Source of the DNA: CAVSRC01 sp963785065
Lineage (GTDB): Bacteria > Pseudomonadota > Alphaproteobacteria > Rhizobiales > Kaistiaceae
Assembly: GCA_963785065.1 (NCBI GenBank)
Contig: CAWATX010000004.1
Coordinates: forward strand, 248,001 to 312,000
Direction: 5' to 3'
Length of the DNA: 64,000 bases
The translations under genes and the position numbers were made by a program. The stretch's first letter is position 1. Each line of letters starts with the position of its first letter. Of this stretch, positions 1-8,293 are shown piece by piece. The notes below the pieces were generated by a model. The model was not told the origin of the DNA. It saw nothing but the letters and a program-made list of their open reading frames with translations, and ran no database searches.

Positions 1-2
1 AC

Positions 3-156
3 GGCGAGATCGTGGGGCTCGTCGCGGAATACGGCTTCGACAAGTCCACGCTTGGACTGCGCGCTCCTTCAGGTCTGCGAACCGACCGCCGGCGGCGTCC
101 GCGAGCGGGCTGCCGGGCGCGACGGTCCGTCGTCAACGGGGCGCCAAGGCCGCTGA
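3..156 (+). pseudogene. Decayed ABC transporter ATPase fragment (Opp/Dpp-like)
   Basis: Codons from position 3 read GEIVGLVAEYGFDKSTLG, which matches the Walker A surroundings of peptide/nickel-type ABC ATPases (family form GEIVGLVGESGSGKSTLG), but three glycine/serine positions of the P-loop are replaced (ESGSGKS to EYGFDKS). Around 65-67 the similarity moves to another frame, where LQVCEPTAGGV follows, the usual 'LxxLxEPTAGxV' segment, until a TGA at 154-156. The piece runs in from outside the window and has no signature or Walker B part. It is therefore a frameshifted remnant. Identification rests on motif recognition only. Confidence 0.5.
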
Positions 157-202
157 CCCGATCGAGAGCCACAGAATGGCGACGAGCCGGCAACAAGAGT
201 GC

Positions 203-1234
203 CTATTCGGAGTCTCTCCGAGCGTGGTCGGCTACCGGGCCCGTGGATTGGCGGATGGTCAGTCGCGCCGGCACCTTCTGACGTCCGCGGGCCAGTGGCA
301 AACCCGAAAGCTGTGTGAGCAGCATGTCTGTTGCCAGACGGCCAACCTGATCGATCGGCGAGGTCAGGGTTGTCAGCGGTGGGTTGCAGAAATCTGCGCC
401 GAAAATGTCGTCACACCCGACGACGCTCATATCCTCGGGAACGCGCACACCCCGCTCGGCGAATCGCTTCAGCGCGCGGATCGCGAGCATGTCGTTGAAA
501 AAGATTGACGCTGTTGCACGGTGATGAAGCGCTGCGTCGGCCGCCGCCGCTCCCGACTGGATGGCGCCACTCCCGGACCCGATGTAAATGCATGCCACAC
601 CATGATGCCGCGCGGAAACCTGCAAGGCCTCCCAGCGCCTGGCGTTCGACCATGACGAGGCCGGCCCGGCGAGAAAAGCAATCCGCGCGTGTCCGAGGGA
701 CACCAGATAGTCGAGCGCCTCGGCAACGCCTGCCGACGTATCGACGACCACGCTCGGAATGCCGTCGATCTCCCGGTTGACCACAACCAAGGCTAGTTGC
801 CGCGAAAGCGCGACGATCTGCTGATCGGTCAACTGTGAGCCGGCGAGCACCACGCCGTCGACGGCGGCCCGCAGCTCGGCAATTGCGCGCACCTCGATCT
901 CGCGGGACGCTTCGGTGTCAACCAGGACATGGCGGTAGCCATGCACCTTTGCCTGCGCCTGCGTGCCACGGATCATGTCGAAGAAATACGGGTTCGTGAC
1001 GTCCGGAATAAGCAGCGCCATGCTCTCCGTGCGCCCCGAGGTCAGCGAACGCGCCTGCGTATTGGGGTAGTACCCCAGCTCCGCGGCCGCAGCGGTAACC
1101 CGCAGGCGAAGCTCCTCGCTCACACGCCCAGGCTGCGTCAGCGCCCGCGACACGGTTGAGGTCGCCACTCCAACCGCCTTCGCCACGTCCGCAATGGTCA
1201 CCCGCCTGGACCAGCCCTTTTCTGGAATCGTCAT
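203..1234 (-). CDS. LacI-family transcriptional regulator
   Basis: 343-residue repressor of the LacI/GalR family. The N-terminal helix-turn-helix and hinge are clear (VTIADVAKAVGVATSTVSRAL, residues 12-32), followed by a periplasmic-binding-protein-like effector domain with the usual 'LIPDVTNPYF' and 'GCDDI' segments. The ATG at 1234 is chosen because it places the HTH near the N-terminus and has a GGAGG about 14 bases upstream; ATG 1255 (seven residues longer) is possible. The gene is divergent from the sugar-catabolism operon and two LacI-type operator sequences lie in that operon's control regions, so it probably represses the operon until a pathway sugar binds. The effector cannot be read from the sequence. 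Confidence 0.9.
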   Translation of the reverse strand: MTIPEKGWSRRVTIADVAKAVGVATSTVSRALTQPGRVSEELRLRVTAAAAELGYYPNTQARSLTSGRTESMALLIPDVTNPYFFDMIRGTQAQAKVHGYRHVLVDTEASREIEVRAIAELRAAVDGVVLAGSQLTDQQIVALSRQLALVVVNREIDGIPSVVVDTSAGVAEALDYLVSLGHARIAFLAGPASSWSNARRWEALQVSARHHGVACIYIGSGSGAIQSGAAAADAALHHRATASIFFNDMLAIRALKRFAERGVRVPEDMSVVGCDDIFGADFCNPPLTTLTSPIDQVGRLATDMLLTQLSGLPLARGRQKVPARLTIRQSTGPVADHARRDSE

Positions 1235-1313
1235 CCCCACAATGTCCGCCTCCATGGGCTCGCGCCGAAAACTTCTACATCGAATTCCTCTCCGTATCGA
1301 ATGGCAGACTTGT

Positions 1314-1329
1314 TGGCAACCGCTTGCCA
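1314..1329. promoter_or_regulatory. LacI-type operator 1
   Basis: TGGCAACCGCTTGCCA: two 6-base arms (TGGCAA/TTGCCA) around a central CG, the typical architecture of LacI-family operators. It lies between the repressor gene and the divergent operon, 50 bases before the operon's first start codon, and recurs with few changes at 2278-2293. Confidence 0.6.
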
Positions 1330-1378
1330 CGCCATGCGAGTGCTGATTAAGATCACCAGCAGATTTGGGGAGGTAGAT

Positions 1379-2271
1379 TTGAAATTCGCACTTTTCAGCG
1401 GTTCCGCGCCGGTCTGGACTCCGCGAGAGCTAGCCTTGCACTTGGTCCGCCAGGGTTGGGACGGCGTCGAATGGCGGGTGGTCGACCAGCAGGATTTGTC
1501 GAACCGGGCTTCTGGGCCGGTAACCGCGCCACCGTCCCGTTCACCGGGATCGAGGAACGGGTCGGCGAGGTAACCGATGTGACCATCGGCAACGGCCTTG
1601 GCTTCGCCGGCATTGCTGCCTACGTGCAGATCGACGACCATGCAGCCGTCGACCGTCTGTTGGCGGCCACGGCGGCCCTCGGGGCCCGTCAGGCCCGCGT
1701 GCAGGTGCCGAAGACCGGCCGCTTCTATCGCCAGGTCTTTGCAGAGACGCGACGGCACGCCGAACATGCAGCGGAGCGGGCGCGGCACCACGGTGTCAAG
1801 GCGCTGATCCAGATACACCACGGCAACATCGTGTCCACCTCATCCGCCGCCGTGAGGCTGCTGGAAGGGCTGAATTCCGCGGATATCGGCATTATCCACG
1901 ACCTGGGTAACATCACCATCGAGGGGCGCGAGGGGCTCACCAGCTACACGCCGGGCCTGGAGATTTTGGGCGACTACCTGGCGCACGTGCACATCAAGAA
2001 TGCCGTCTGGAAACCGGCTGGGACGCGCCCCGACGGAACGGTTGACTGGAAATGGGAGTGGGCGCCCTTGCGCGAAGGCATGGGAGATGTGCCCGGCTAT
2101 CTCTACGCACTGAACAAGGTGGGCTACGACGGATGGGTGACGGTGGAGGACTTCACTACAGCGCTTCCGCTCGAGGAGCGGCTCGCCGATGACCTCGCCT
2201 ATCTCAGGTCGTGCGCGCGCACGGCCGGCGATGGCGACGGGCGAGCGCCGCAGCGGCTTGTGCCGGCTTGA
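1379..2271 (+). pseudogene. Sugar-phosphate isomerase/epimerase-like TIM barrel with one frameshift
   Basis: Xylose-isomerase-like TIM-barrel protein (AP endonuclease 2 superfamily). Translation starts well at TTG 1379, with GGGGAGG five bases upstream, giving LKFALFSGSAPVW...GWDGVEWRVVDQQ. Similarity then jumps to another frame, GFVEPGFWAGNRATVPF, and runs to the stop at 2271. Restoring a single G in the GG at 1492-1493 would join the two parts into a protein of about 297 residues. The remainder keeps plausible metal/catalytic segments (IQIHHGN, IIHDLGN, HVHIKNA, TVEDF). The gene is thus either a very recent pseudogene or carries a one-base sequencing error in a G run. It is the first gene of the operon, and a second member of the family follows at 3643. 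Confidence 0.75.
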
Positions 2272-2296
2272 CAGTTTTGGCAATCGCTTGCACGGT
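2268..2296 (+). promoter_or_regulatory. Internal promoter with LacI-type operator 2
   Basis: A TTGACA hexamer at 2268-2273 overlaps the stop of the upstream gene and is followed by the operator-like TGGCAATCGCTTGCAC (2278-2293), which matches operator 1 at 13 of 16 positions. The operator would fill the -35/-10 spacer. The -10 (about 2291-2296) is weak, so the promoter itself is less certain than the operator. Confidence 0.5.
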
Positions 2297-2391
2297 TTGC
2301 GTTGAAAGCTCTTGTTGGCCGTCCGCGGCCGAAGAGAAGGCGAAGAAGAAGGCCGCCGCTGGCGGCAGAGGACTCTACAGGGAGGAAGAAC

Positions 2392-3624
2392 ATGAAGCGC
2401 ACGACATGTTTGACGTCACTGCTCGCCGGCGCGTCCTTTGCAGCCGCCTTGCTTGCGGCTGCTTCGGCGCAGGCGGCCGGAAAGGTCACCATCTGGGTCG
2501 GCAGCTGGTGGGAGCCGCAGGTGCCGGTTCTGCAGGAGATGTGGAAGAAGGACCACGCGGACATCACGCTCGATGTCCAGCCGCTGCCGATCAACGGCTA
2601 CCTCGACAAGTTCACGGCGGCCTCGCTCGGCGGATCGCCCCCGGATGTCATCGATCTCGATTCCACCTGGGTCTCGACGGCGGCTGCCAAAGGGCTTCTC
2701 CAACCGCTCGACGACGTGGTCAAGCAGATCAATGTCGCCGATATGGCCCCGGCAGTCTGGCATGCCAGCGCCTACAACGGCGTTCAGTACGCCATCCCCA
2801 ACCGTGGTGGACCGGGCGTCTGGTACTACAACAAGACGGTGTTCGATAATGCCGGCGTGCCCTATCCCCAGGACGGCTGGACCTACAAGGACTTCCTCGA
2901 CATCGTCCAGAAGCTGACCATCCCCGGCCAGTACGGGGTCGGCGTTCCGGCCGATGCCAGCGATCCGTCGAACGTGATGTCGATGTTCGCGCCCATACTG
3001 TGGGCCTTCGGTGGCGATTTCCTCACCGCGGACAACAGCGCGGCCGCCATCAACAGCCCGGACTTGGTCAAGGCGATCACCTTCTGGTCGGACCTCTATC
3101 TGAAGTATCATGTGACCCCGGAAGGCACGCCGAACTTCACCACGACGCGCGACATCCAGCCGCTGTTCGAGGCCAACAAGGTCGGCTTGCTCACCTCCTC
3201 GTCGAACACCTTCGACGCGCTGCTCAAGAAGCCCGAGATCAAGTGGGGCGCGGTGACTTCGCCTGACAAGGTCAACCGTGGTGGCGGCTGGACGATGGGC
3301 GTGCCGGTCGGCGCCGCCAATGCGGCCGATGCCGAGACGTTCCTGGTCTGGCTCAACAAGCCCGAAAACCAGGCCAAGGTCATGAACCGCTGGCCGGCGA
3401 ACAAGAAGGCGCTGCTGCTGCCGCCGTGGAACGACCCGAAATACGACGTGTTCCGCAAGGCGGAGCCCGATGCCCGCTCGGTGCCGTCGGTGGCCGCCTG
3501 GTTCCAGATCCAGGACACGGTGATCACCGACCTGCAGAAGATCCTGGTCGGGCAGATGTCGCCGCAACAGGCGGCCGACACCGCCGCCAAGGCGATCAAT
3601 CAGATCATCGCCGAGAACAAGTAG
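2392..3624 (+). CDS. ABC transporter sugar-binding protein (CUT1 type)
   Basis: 410-residue extracellular solute-binding protein of the MalE-like family 1. A Sec signal peptide (MKRTTCLTSLLAGASFAAALL, cleavage near AQA, about residue 27) precedes the mature domain KVTIWVGSWWEPQ; typical family segments follow (SPPDVIDLDSTW, AIPNRGGPGVWYYNK, WTMGVPVGAANA). ATG 2392 is chosen because GGAGG lies seven bases before it and the signal peptide starts there. It delivers an undetermined carbohydrate in the periplasm to the permeases at 4485 and 5429. An operator sits just upstream, which suggests it is expressed strongly and separately from the first gene. Confidence 0.92.
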   Translation: MKRTTCLTSLLAGASFAAALLAAASAQAAGKVTIWVGSWWEPQVPVLQEMWKKDHADITLDVQPLPINGYLDKFTAASLGGSPPDVIDLDSTWVSTAAAKGLLQPLDDVVKQINVADMAPAVWHASAYNGVQYAIPNRGGPGVWYYNKTVFDNAGVPYPQDGWTYKDFLDIVQKLTIPGQYGVGVPADASDPSNVMSMFAPILWAFGGDFLTADNSAAAINSPDLVKAITFWSDLYLKYHVTPEGTPNFTTTRDIQPLFEANKVGLLTSSSNTFDALLKKPEIKWGAVTSPDKVNRGGGWTMGVPVGAANAADAETFLVWLNKPENQAKVMNRWPANKKALLLPPWNDPKYDVFRKAEPDARSVPSVAAWFQIQDTVITDLQKILVGQMSPQQAADTAAKAINQIIAENK

Positions 3625-3642
3625 CAGAAGAGAAACGCCGCC

Positions 3643-4458
3643 GTGTTCAAGCTCGGTTTCAGCACCATCGGCTGCCCCGATTACACCGTCGATCAGGTCG
3701 TCGCACTGGCCAAGGACCATGGCTATGCGGGCATCGAGATCCGTTTCCTGCACGGAACCGTGGACCTGTTGTCGTTGCCGGAGCTCTCGCCTGAGGGACT
3801 GCCCGACACGCGGCGGCGCTTCGCCGATGCCGGCATCGATGTCGTCAGCATCGGTACCAGCGTCCGCATGAACTCCCTCGATACTGAAGCGCGCAACAAG
3901 GCGCGCGAACTGGCGCAAGCCAACCTGGCGATCGCCGAGGGCCTCGGAGCGAAATACCTCCGGGTCTTCGGCGGTCCGCTTCCGCCCGATCAGGATCGCG
4001 ACAAGACGCTCGACGCCATCGCCAGCGGACTTGGCGAGATCGCCGACATGACAGCGGCGGAAGGCATCGAGAGCCTGATCGAGACCCACGACGATTTCTG
4101 CAAGGCCGACAGCATCCTCGACCTTTACCGGCGCGGCGCCAGCGCCAGGCTTGGTGTGCTGTGGGACACGCTGCACAGCTATCGCCACGGCGACAGCGGC
4201 GCGGAGACCTGGGGCAAGCTCGGCGACCGCATCAAGCTCGTTCATGTCAAGGACGCCTATACCGCGACCCCAACCAAGTTCGATTTCGCCCTCACCGGCG
4301 AGGGTAATGTCCCGGTCGATTTGTTTCTCGACATCCTCAAGGCCGCAGATTATCGCGGCTATGTGAACTTCGAGTGGGAGAAGGGCTGGCACAAGGAGAT
4401 TGCCGAGCCCGAAGTCGCCATGCCGCATTTCATGCAGTTCATGGCCAGCCGGATCTGA
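3643..4458 (+). CDS. Sugar-phosphate isomerase/epimerase family protein
   Basis: 271-residue TIM-barrel protein of the xylose-isomerase-like superfamily, starting at GTG 3643, 18 bases after the binding-protein gene. Candidate metal and catalytic residues sit at the ends of strands: Glu147 (ETHDDF), Asp175/His178 (WDTLHSYRHGD), His201 (HVKDA) and Glu244 (NFEWEKGW). Relatives act on sugars, keto-sugars or inositols as isomerases, epimerases or lyases in the cytoplasm. Together with the SDR and Gfo/Idh enzymes of this operon, a step on an oxidised sugar is likely, but the substrate is not predictable. Confidence 0.85.
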   Translation: MFKLGFSTIGCPDYTVDQVVALAKDHGYAGIEIRFLHGTVDLLSLPELSPEGLPDTRRRFADAGIDVVSIGTSVRMNSLDTEARNKARELAQANLAIAEGLGAKYLRVFGGPLPPDQDRDKTLDAIASGLGEIADMTAAEGIESLIETHDDFCKADSILDLYRRGASARLGVLWDTLHSYRHGDSGAETWGKLGDRIKLVHVKDAYTATPTKFDFALTGEGNVPVDLFLDILKAADYRGYVNFEWEKGWHKEIAEPEVAMPHFMQFMASRI

Positions 4459-4484
4459 CCGGAGCAGACCCAGGGAGGCTGCCG

Positions 4485-5432
4485 GTGACCGCATCGAATC
4501 CCGCATCGCAGTCGCGGCTGACGGCGTGGCGCGTGCGCCATCGTTCGCTCGTCGCGCAGCGCTGGGGCCAGGCCTATGTCCTGGTCTTCCCGGCGATGCT
4601 GATGATCGCGCTGATGATGATCTACCCAGTCGTCCAGACGCTCCACTTCAGCGTCAGCCGCGTGCAACTCCCGACTTTCCATACAACATTTGTCGGCTTC
4701 GCCAATTTCGCGCGCATCCTTACCGATCCCGAAACCTGGCCGCTCTTGCAGCGGACGCTGATCTGGATCGTCGGCACGGTGACGCTGCGCATGGCGCTGG
4801 GGCTCGGCGCCGCGCTGGTCTTCAATGCCAAGGTGCGCGGCACAGTATGGATGCGCGTGCTCGCCGTGCTGCCGTGGACCATTCCCTCGGTGGTCGGCGC
4901 TAACCTGTGGCGCTGGATCGTCCAGACCGATACCGGCCTGCTCAACCTGACTCTTCGCTCGTGGGGTCTCGGCGACTTGGCGCTGAACTGGCTCGGCGAT
5001 CCGAAGACCGCGCTTTTTACCGTCATCGTCGCCTATTCGTGGAGCGGCTTCCCCTTCGTCATGCTGCTCATCCTGGCGCGCCTGCAAGGCGTCCCCCAGG
5101 AGCAATACGAGGCGGCGCGGGTCGACGGCGCCAACTGGTGGCAGATCTTCCGCTTCATCACGCTGCCTTCGCTGAAGAGCGTGCTGGCGGTGGCATTGGT
5201 GCTGGAGATCGTCAGCGGCATCAACTCCTTCGACACGCTGGTCATCATGACCGGCGGCGGCCCGGCCAACGCCACCCGGGTGTGGGGGCTGGAGATCTAC
5301 AAGCGCGGCTTCACCGATTTCAACCTCGGCGGCGCCTCGGCCCTCAGCGTGCTGATGTTCGTCGGAATGCTGGTCGTGTTCGTCGTCTACAGCGTGCTCA
5401 GCAACCGCAGCGAGCGCGAGGTGCAGGCATGA
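4485..5432 (+). CDS. ABC sugar transporter permease 1 (MalF-like)
   Basis: 315-residue inner-membrane permease of the CUT1 class with about six membrane helices. The cytoplasmic EAA loop that docks the ATPase is clear (EQYEAARVDGANWWQIFRF). GTG 4485 is chosen: AGGGAGG lies six bases upstream and the preceding in-frame residues are not family-like. The stop overlaps the start of the second permease by four bases (ATGA). Pairs with the next gene to form the translocation channel. Confidence 0.9.
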   Translation: MTASNPASQSRLTAWRVRHRSLVAQRWGQAYVLVFPAMLMIALMMIYPVVQTLHFSVSRVQLPTFHTTFVGFANFARILTDPETWPLLQRTLIWIVGTVTLRMALGLGAALVFNAKVRGTVWMRVLAVLPWTIPSVVGANLWRWIVQTDTGLLNLTLRSWGLGDLALNWLGDPKTALFTVIVAYSWSGFPFVMLLILARLQGVPQEQYEAARVDGANWWQIFRFITLPSLKSVLAVALVLEIVSGINSFDTLVIMTGGGPANATRVWGLEIYKRGFTDFNLGGASALSVLMFVGMLVVFVVYSVLSNRSEREVQA

Positions 5433-6331
5433 GCGAGGCAGTCAGCCGGCGGGTCGATCTGCGCGTCGCCTCGCTCGGCGACCGGCTGTTCAACGGACGC
5501 ACGCTGCGCACCGTCGGCAAGTACATCCTGGTTTACGGCCTCGGCCTGCTGATCGTCGCCTTCAGCATGCTGCCGCTACTGTGGGGCGTGAGCACATCGC
5601 TGAAGCTCCGCCAGGACGTCTACGCCTTCCCGCCGGTATGGATACCGCACACCATCACCTTCGAGAACTTCGTCGCGGTGGCGCACAACACCGCGATCAT
5701 CCATGCCTTCTTCAATACAATGGTCATCGCTGCGGCGACCACGGTGGTCGCCATCATCGTCGGCGTGCTCGGCGGCTACGGATTCTCGCGCTACCGCTTT
5801 CCCGGGCGCAAGACGCTGCTCATCTCGGTGTTGTTCACCAAGCTGTTCCCGCGCGTCGTGGTCATCGTCCCGTTCTTCGTGACGCTCCGCAACCTCAACC
5901 TGATGAACACCTATCAGGGGCTGGTGCTGGTCTACCTGATGGTCACCTTCCCGGTGGCGATATGGCTGCTCAAGGGCTTCTTCGACAAGATTCCGCTCGA
6001 GATCGAGGAGGCGGCGATCGTCGACGGCTGCTCGCTGTGGCGCCTGCTGTGGGAGATCATCATCCCGCTGTCGCGACCGGCGCTGGTCGCCGTCGCCATG
6101 TACTCCTTCATCCTGGCTTGGAACGAGTTCCTCTTCGCCTTGGTCTTCACCAACGGCCTCGAGCGCCGGCCGCTATCGGTGGCGCTTGCCTTCTTCATCG
6201 ACGAGAACGGCATCCGCTGGGGAGAACTGATGGCGGCGTCGATCGTCATGAGCCTGCCAGCGATCATCGTCTTCTCCTTCTCCCAGAAGCTGCTCGTGCG
6301 CGGGCTCGGCGAAGGAGCAGTGAAGGGGTGA
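5429..6331 (+). CDS. ABC sugar transporter permease 2 (MalG-like)
   Basis: 300-residue CUT1 permease with about six membrane helices and the EAA loop EIEEAAIVDGCSLWRLLWEI. Starts at ATG 5429 in an ATGA overlap with permease 1, so the two are translationally coupled. No gene for the cognate MalK/UgpC-type ATPase is in this cassette; the transporter must borrow one from elsewhere or be energised by a gene outside the window. Confidence 0.92.
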   Translation: MSEAVSRRVDLRVASLGDRLFNGRTLRTVGKYILVYGLGLLIVAFSMLPLLWGVSTSLKLRQDVYAFPPVWIPHTITFENFVAVAHNTAIIHAFFNTMVIAAATTVVAIIVGVLGGYGFSRYRFPGRKTLLISVLFTKLFPRVVVIVPFFVTLRNLNLMNTYQGLVLVYLMVTFPVAIWLLKGFFDKIPLEIEEAAIVDGCSLWRLLWEIIIPLSRPALVAVAMYSFILAWNEFLFALVFTNGLERRPLSVALAFFIDENGIRWGELMAASIVMSLPAIIVFSFSQKLLVRGLGEGAVKG

Positions 6332-7053
6332 GCGAGGATCGCGTCGCGCTGGTCACCGGCGGCAGCCTCGGCATCGGCCGGGCTGCCGTCGCGGCACTGG
6401 CCGAGCGGGGATACGCGATTGCCGCTCTCGCCCGCGACAGGGCCCGGCTCGAAGCTGCGATCGGCACGCTCGACGAGGCTGCGCGGCGGCGCATCATGCT
6501 AGTGCCTGCGGATGTCACCCGCGAGGCGGACGTGGTTGCCGCGGTCGCCGCCGTGATCGAACGCTTCGGCCGGCTGGACGTCCTCATCAATAGCGCCGGC
6601 GGCAGCATGTCGGCACGGACGAGGCTCGCTGACAGCACGTCGGCCGAATGGCACCGCCTGATCGATCTCAACCTCACCGGCACCTACCTGATGTGCCGGA
6701 CGGCACTGCCCCATCTCGCAAAATCCGCCGACGCCTACATCCTCAATGTCCAGTCGACTGCCGCCTATGCGGCCCAGGCGGGCGTCAGCGTCTACGCCGC
6801 CTCAAAATACGGTGTGCGCGCCCTCACCGAGGCGCTGATCGAGGAGTACCGCAACTCAACCATCCGCATCACGTCGGTCAGTCCGGGCCCGGTCGACACC
6901 AACATCTGGAGCCACAAGGTCGAGCCGCCCTCGGACGAAACACGCGCCAAGATGATGCGGCCGGCGGACATCGCCGACATCTTCATGTGGCTGATCGAGC
7001 GGCCGCGCCGCCTGCACATCCCCAACATCACGGTGACCCCGTGGACAAGCTGA
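6328..7053 (+). CDS. Short-chain dehydrogenase/reductase
   Basis: 241-residue classical SDR. It has the cofactor motif TGGSLGIG (residues 10-17), the NSAG motif (88-91), and the catalytic set Asn115, Ser143, Tyr156 and Lys160 (YAASK). GTG 6328 overlaps the permease stop (GTGA) and has AAGGAG upstream. It probably oxidises or reduces a sugar or sugar-derived alcohol with NAD(P) in the cytoplasm. Its context within one tight operon of transport and oxidoreductase genes supports a catabolic role. Confidence 0.9.
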   Translation: MSEDRVALVTGGSLGIGRAAVAALAERGYAIAALARDRARLEAAIGTLDEAARRRIMLVPADVTREADVVAAVAAVIERFGRLDVLINSAGGSMSARTRLADSTSAEWHRLIDLNLTGTYLMCRTALPHLAKSADAYILNVQSTAAYAAQAGVSVYAASKYGVRALTEALIEEYRNSTIRITSVSPGPVDTNIWSHKVEPPSDETRAKMMRPADIADIFMWLIERPRRLHIPNITVTPWTS

Positions 7054-8267
7054 AGCCGATCCGCGCTGGCAGAGCAGCAAGCGACATCAAGACGGTCACC
7101 ATCGGGTTCATCGGCGCGGGCTTCTCCGCGCGCCTGCATGCCAAGGGCCTGTCCGCCGTCCACCGCACCGCGATGGTCCGCTTCGGCGCGGTGACGGCAA
7201 GCCGCCCCGAGCGGGCGGCCAAGTTCGCCGGCGAATACGGCGTCGCCAGGACCTATCCGACCTGGCAGGAGTTGCTCGGCGACCGCGACATTGACGCCGT
7301 CTGCCTGTGCGTCCCCAACGCGCTCCACGCCGAGATCGCCATCGCCGCGGCGCGGGCCGGCAAGCACGTCATCTGCGAGAAGCCACTGACCGGCGCGTTC
7401 GGCCCGTCGACGCTGACCGGCACGGAGCGTGCCCGCGACGAGCGGCAGCGGGCGCTTGCCTCGGTCGCCGCGATCGAAGCGGCGGTCGCCGAGAGCGGGG
7501 TCCAGTTCCTCTATGCCGAGAACTGGGTCTATGCGCCGGCCATGGCAAAGGCCAAGCGGCTGCTCGAGGTGTCGAAGGGCGCCATCCTCGATATCCGCGC
7601 AGAGGAGAGCCACAGCGGCTCCCACGCGCCGCGGTCCCGACGGCGAGAGACGGCCGGCGGTGGTGCGCTGATTATGCTCGGCTCGCATGCCATCGGCGCC
7701 GCGCTGCACCTGAAGGCCCACGAAGCGCGGCTTGCCGGCGACGCCATCCGGGTAACCGCGGTCACGGCCGATACCGCGCCCCTGTACGCTTCCGAGGCCG
7801 CCCTGCGCGCCGGCCACGACTGGATCGTCTCCGACTGGAAGGACGTCGAGACCTGGGCAAACGTGGTGATGGCCTTCAGCGACGGCAGCCGCGCCACCGT
7901 CACCGCGTCGTTCGCTCTGCTCGGCGGCGTTCGCAACACCTTCGAGGTCTACACCACCAACGCCGTCTATCGCGGCAACATGACGCCGAACGACAGCCTC
8001 ATGGTCTACACGCCCGAGGCCGCGGCGTTCGGCGACGAGGAATTGCAGGAGAAGATCGAGACCCGCACCGGCTGGATCGCCGCCGCGCCCGACGAGGACT
8101 GGGCGCGCGGCTATCCGCAGGAGATGCAGGACTTCGTCGCCGCGATCGCCGAGCGACGCGAGCCGCTGTCCGGCTTCGCGCTCGCCCGCGCAGTCATCGA
8201 GGTGATCTACGCCAGCTACCAGTCCGCCGAAGACGGCTGCCGCATCGACTTGCCCGGCAGCAGATAA
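7041..8267 (+). CDS. Gfo/Idh/MocA-family oxidoreductase
   Basis: 408-residue NAD(P)-dependent dehydrogenase. The N-terminal Rossmann fold has VTIGFIGAGFSARLHAKGL (about residues 18-36) and the family's EKP motif (VICEKPLTG), followed by the C-terminal alpha/beta dimerisation and substrate domain. GTG 7041 overlaps the SDR gene by 13 bases; no strong ribosome site is visible, and a later start is possible. Family members act on hexoses, inositols and glycosides, sometimes making 3-keto-sugars. With TIM-barrel partners nearby, an oxidation-elimination route as in 3-keto-glycoside breakdown is a reasonable but unproven idea. Confidence 0.88.
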   Translation: MDKLKPIRAGRAASDIKTVTIGFIGAGFSARLHAKGLSAVHRTAMVRFGAVTASRPERAAKFAGEYGVARTYPTWQELLGDRDIDAVCLCVPNALHAEIAIAAARAGKHVICEKPLTGAFGPSTLTGTERARDERQRALASVAAIEAAVAESGVQFLYAENWVYAPAMAKAKRLLEVSKGAILDIRAEESHSGSHAPRSRRRETAGGGALIMLGSHAIGAALHLKAHEARLAGDAIRVTAVTADTAPLYASEAALRAGHDWIVSDWKDVETWANVVMAFSDGSRATVTASFALLGGVRNTFEVYTTNAVYRGNMTPNDSLMVYTPEAAAFGDEELQEKIETRTGWIAAAPDEDWARGYPQEMQDFVAAIAERREPLSGFALARAVIEVIYASYQSAEDGCRIDLPGSR

Positions 8268-8293
8268 TCCGAACCAGAAAGCGAGGACGCGCC

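Noticed and set aside
1343..1354. Half-good FNR-like TGAT-N4-ATCA before the TIM-barrel gene
   Set aside because: Outer T is missing on one side; the LacI operators explain this region better.
2416..4506. Very long open frame opposite the binding-protein and isomerase genes
   Set aside because: High-GC antisense shadow of two clearly recognised genes; composition is Asp/Arg/Gly-rich without domains.
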